Below the pieces are notes generated by a model. It was not told where the DNA came from. It saw nothing but the letters and a program-made list of their open reading frames with translations, and did no database searches. A stretch of 11,701 nucleotides of DNA from Bacteroidales bacterium UBA3868 (GTDB taxonomy: Bacteria > Bacteroidota > Bacteroidia > Bacteroidales > WCHB1-69): contig DGGS01000189.1 of assembly GCA_002392325.1 (NCBI GenBank), forward strand, positions 1-11,701, written 5' to 3'. A program made the position numbers and the translations under genes. The number at the start of each line of letters is the position of its first letter. The stretch's first letter is position 1. Shown here piece by piece: positions 10,773-11,701 of this stretch.

Positions 10773-11701
10773 TTATCTGTTGATGTGTACCTTGTAAACG
10801 GCAGGACCTTGTACGGTGTTCAAACGAACCACATAGGTGCCCACGGCAACATTCAACTCAATCACCTCAGGATTGTTGATGGCTTCGCCGCTGTAAATCA
10901 GCTTGCCATACATGTCGTAGATAGCGACATTCTCAATCTCAACTGCGAAATCGTTGACAATATGTACACGGTTGTGTTCAGCATAAACCTTCACATGATC
11001 CTTCACATACTCTGCCACGCCAATCGGAGAAGAAGGACCAGCAGATGTCTTGAAGTTATTTGCATTCGACCAATCAGCGTCGGTGCAAGCTAAGGTATTG
11101 GCTTTCACCTTCCAGATGTAGTTGGTAGAAGATTGCAAATTGGTGAGGTTGTAAGCGAAACCAGGAACATTCTGTACCAATGTCCATGTGGTGGCATCAA
11201 CAGTCTTGTACTGGATGTCATAGGAATCGGCACCAGGATGATACCATGTCAGAGTAGCGGAAGTAGAATCGATGTTGATCACCTGCAAGTTGAACGGTAC
11301 TACGCAAGGTTCAAGTTTGAAGGTTGCGGTGATGGTGTGGTTAGCCGTCACATTGTGGAAGATGTAAGAGGACACAGCGCCCACCGACATACCGTCAACC
11401 AGAACATTGTCTATCAGGTATCCGGCGCTCGGCGTGATCGTGTAGGCTGCGTTCTCGCCATAGTCCACCGTGTTCTGACCCGTGATCGTACCGTGGTTGT
11501 CCGGTGTCAGCTTCGTGATGGTGTAGCTCTTCTTCGTCATCGTGGCGGTCAGCGTACGGTTTGCCGTCACCGGCGGGAAGGTGTAGGTGTATGCGCCTGT
11601 TCCCTGGGCCACTGCGTCGTTCAGCACATTGGTGCCGTTCACCGTGATGGCGGTCACCTCATAGCCGAAGGCAGGTGTGATCAGGAAGGTCGGCGTTGCC
11701 T
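10773..11701 (-). CDS. T9SS-sorted surface protein, C-terminal part (5' end cut by window)
   Basis: The frame is open from the right edge to a TAA at 10773-10775, about 308 residues in view. A GTG at 11657 is not the true start, because the same frame continues upstream as an in-register repeat (TPTFLITPAFGYEV). Visible order: two InlB-B-like repeats, one FN3 domain, one type-A T9SS sorting domain. The protein is thus exported across the outer membrane by the type IX system and anchored or released there. No catalytic part is in view, so its activity is unknown. It is a likely paralogue of the downstream giant gene: same strand, same repeat and FN3 types, and the same repeat ending (H-T-I-x3-FKLE). 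Confidence 0.93.
   Translation of the reverse strand, partial: ATPTFLITPAFGYEVTAITVNGTNVLNDAVAQGTGAYTYTFPPVTANRTLTATMTKKSYTITKLTPDNHGTITGQNTVDYGENAAYTITPSAGYLIDNVLVDGMSVGAVSSYIFHNVTANHTITATFKLEPCVVPFNLQVINIDSTSATLTWYHPGADSYDIQYKTVDATTWTLVQNVPGFAYNLTNLQSSTNYIWKVKANTLACTDADWSNANNFKTSAGPSSPIGVAEYVKDHVKVYAEHNRVHIVNDFAVEIENVAIYDMYGKLIYSGEAINNPEVIELNVAVGTYVVRLNTVQGPAVYKVHINR
10776..11024 (-). other. T9SS type-A C-terminal sorting domain
   Basis: The last 83 residues show the type-A sorting pattern: VKVYAEHNRVHIVND, VAIYDMYGKLIYSG, IELNVAVGTYVVRLNT and a terminal YKVHINR. The G-x-Y-V-V-R strand and the basic last residue are characteristic. The domain directs outer-membrane passage by the type IX system and is removed by its sortase-like protease PorU in known systems. 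Confidence 0.93.
11025..11309 (-). other. FN3 domain of the upstream gene
   Basis: Begins PCVVPFNLQV, with SATLTWYHPGADSYDIQYK, ATTWTLV, LTNLQSSTNYIWKVKANTLAC and NNFKTSAGPSSP. It has the same opening Cys and the same internal Cys after strand F as the FN3 modules of the giant protein, but lacks the closing Cys because it runs into the linker of the sorting domain. Confidence 0.85.
11310..11701 (-). repeat. Two InlB-B-like repeats in the upstream gene
   Basis: The complete repeat spans about 75 residues, from KKSYTITKLTPDNHGTI through YTITPSAGYLIDNVLVDG to NVTANHTITATFKLE. The one before it is partial: FLITPAFGYEVTAITVNG to PVTANRTLTATM. Both share I-T-P-x-x-G-Y and V-T-A-N-(H/R)-T-(I/L)-T-A-T. 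The DNA is clearly more GC-rich than the rest of the gene. Confidence 0.8.

Noticed and set aside
10773..11657. Upstream gene starting at the GTG at 11657
   Set aside because: The frame stays open to the window edge, and the residues before the GTG complete an InlB-B-like repeat, so the real start lies to the right of the window.
1..11701. CRISPR arrays, tRNA or rRNA genes, insertion sequences, defence or toxin-antitoxin genes
   Set aside because: None seen. The repetitive look of the window comes from degenerate protein modules, not from short identical DNA repeats with spacers or from terminal inverted repeats with a transposase.

Overview
The window looks like a chromosomal piece of a member of the Bacteroidota, most likely a Bacteroidales from a gut, rumen or oral habitat. 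Three things point there: a type IX secretion system (T9SS) type-A C-terminal sorting domain, a promoter -7 element of the Bacteroidetes form TAnnTTTG, and a start codon without a Shine-Dalgarno sequence. No lineage marker gene is present, so genus and species cannot be given.

The window holds only two protein genes, both on the minus strand and both cut by the window edges. From right to left: (1) 10773-11701 is the C-terminal end of a secreted surface protein. It has two InlB-B-like beta-grasp repeats, one fibronectin type III (FN3) domain and a complete T9SS sorting domain. (2) 10586-10772 is an intergenic region with a strong intrinsic terminator followed by a Bacteroidetes-type promoter. 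(3) 1-10585 is one uninterrupted reading frame of at least 3528 codons, running off the left edge. It encodes a giant modular surface protein with a signal peptide. The reading frame was followed by hand over its whole length and no stop was seen.

The order of modules in the giant protein is: signal peptide; anchor-J/MAM-like module J1; FN3-1; unnamed beta-rich domain X1; FN3-2; FN3-3; J2; FN3-4; J3; FN3-5; CUB-like domain; FN3-6; J4; FN3-7; J5; FN3-8; J6; FN3-9; J7; FN3-10; J8; FN3-11; X2 (a second copy of X); a CARDB-like segment; J9; then at least four divergent InlB-B-like repeats up to the edge. No enzyme domain is visible. Cysteines mark nearly every module boundary, and the J modules carry conserved P-x-C-W and (G/V)-(I/V)-D-D motifs.

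The two genes appear to be tandem, independently transcribed paralogues. Both carry InlB-B-like repeats with the same ending (HTI-x3-FKLE) and FN3 modules. By analogy the giant should end, beyond the left edge, in a T9SS sorting domain that delivers it to the cell surface as an adhesin or scaffold. No RNA genes, CRISPR arrays, insertion sequences or defence genes were seen. Nearly all other open frames in the window are antisense or shifted-frame shadows of these two genes. The interest lies in the size, the modular logic and the signs of module duplication, not in an evident new enzymatic system.
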